DNA of 13,603 nt from Candidatus Firestoneibacteriota bacterium. GTDB lineage: Bacteria; JACRDZ01. Positions within the stretch are counted from its first letter, which is position 1. The number at the start of each line of letters is the position of its first letter. Positions 13,277 to 13,603 of the stretch are shown piece after piece. The translations under genes were made by a program, and so were the position numbers. The notes beneath the pieces are model-generated. The model was not told where the DNA came from, searched no databases, and worked only from the letters and a program-made list of their open reading frames with translations. The DNA lies in contig JACRDZ010000122.1 in NCBI GenBank assembly GCA_016212735.1, forward strand, positions 1 through 13,603, written 5' to 3'.

Positions 13277-13603
13277 ATGAGCAATAATTTTAAAGAAAAA
13301 GCAAATTTTATCTGGAGCGTTGCAGACCTTTTGCGGGGTGATTACAAACAATCCGAATATGGTCATGTGATTTTACCACTCACTGTTTTAAGGCGACTTG
13401 ATTGCGTGTTTGAACCAACAAAAGAAATTGTTTTTGAATACCTTCCTAAAGTTAAAAGCTTATCTCCTGATGCAGCTGAAGAAGTTTTAAAACGAAAAGC
13501 AAAATTATCCTTTTATAATAAAAGTAAATTTGATTTTCAAAAACTTATGGCAGACTCGAATGATATCGCTTCTAATCTGCGCAATTACATTAATGGCTTT
13601 TCT
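13277..13603 (+). CDS. hsdM: Type I restriction-modification methyltransferase subunit HsdM, N-terminal part
   Basis: The first 109 codons of the DNA adenine methyltransferase subunit, open to the window edge. NFIWSVADLLRGDYKQSEYG (10-29) followed by VILPLTVLRRLDCVFEPTK is the conserved HsdM N-terminal helical domain. The SAM and NPPF catalytic motifs lie beyond the window. The gene begins 27 nt after pyrK. The only ribosome binding site candidate, AAAGAAG, is partly in a small hairpin AGAAG-ACA-CTTCT (13264-13276) immediately before the ATG. hsdS and hsdR would be expected further right. Its position after core genes suggests a defence locus inserted there, but no boundary can be seen. Confidence 0.93.
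   Translation, partial: MSNNFKEKANFIWSVADLLRGDYKQSEYGHVILPLTVLRRLDCVFEPTKEIVFEYLPKVKSLSPDAAEEVLKRKAKLSFYNKSKFDFQKLMADSNDIASNLRNYINGFS

Overview
The window is an AT-rich bacterial chromosome segment using the standard code: TGA ends menG and pyrK. It carries ordinary housekeeping genes (rsmD, coaD, pgsA, pgpA, secG, a tRNA-Ser), a lipoprotein-type signal peptide and late menaquinone genes. Gene content points to a diderm-like, probably uncultivated lineage. I cannot name the phylum from the sequence alone.

Layout. (1) Positions 43-2576, minus strand: a decayed type III (III-D-like) CRISPR-Cas effector operon in the order cas10-like, Csm3-like RAMP, csx10. Ribosome binding sites, start codons and gene overlaps survive, but all three reading frames are broken (six apparent frameshifts and one in-frame stop). 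No CRISPR array, cas1/cas2 or cas6 is visible. (2) 2577-2840: a gene-free spacer with a perfect 12-bp AT-only-core inverted repeat and one copy of a dispersed repeat. (3) 2841-5240, minus: a UbiA-family prenyltransferase (probably MqnP) overlapping a UbiE/MenG methyltransferase, the last two steps of menaquinone synthesis, preceded by a CPBP-family membrane protein that lacks one conserved glutamate. (4) 5372-5827, plus: secG with a TTG start and a long hydrophilic tail, divergent from the CPBP gene with a promoter on each strand. (5) 5833-10773, minus: a tight five-gene run rsmD-coaD-pgsA-pgpA-large lipoprotein. The lipoprotein has 21 'two-component regulator propeller' repeats (3 x 7) and no kinase or Y_Y_Y domain. 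(6) 10774-11206: a 433-bp gene-free stretch with repeat elements and promoter motifs. (7) 11207-13603, plus: tRNA-Ser(UGA), a DegT-family sugar aminotransferase, a PyrK-type iron-sulfur flavoprotein, and the first 109 codons of a type I restriction-modification HsdM.

How it fits together: most of the window is core metabolism (acidic phospholipid synthesis, CoA, rRNA methylation, menaquinone, protein export). It is flanked by defence genes: a dead or dying CRISPR effector on the left and a type I R-M gene entering on the right. The most interesting points are the concentrated lesions in the CRISPR operon beside intact neighbours, the 21-repeat propeller lipoprotein co-transcribed with phospholipid genes, and a dispersed palindromic repeat present at about 95% identity in two places. 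I saw no convincing wholly new system.
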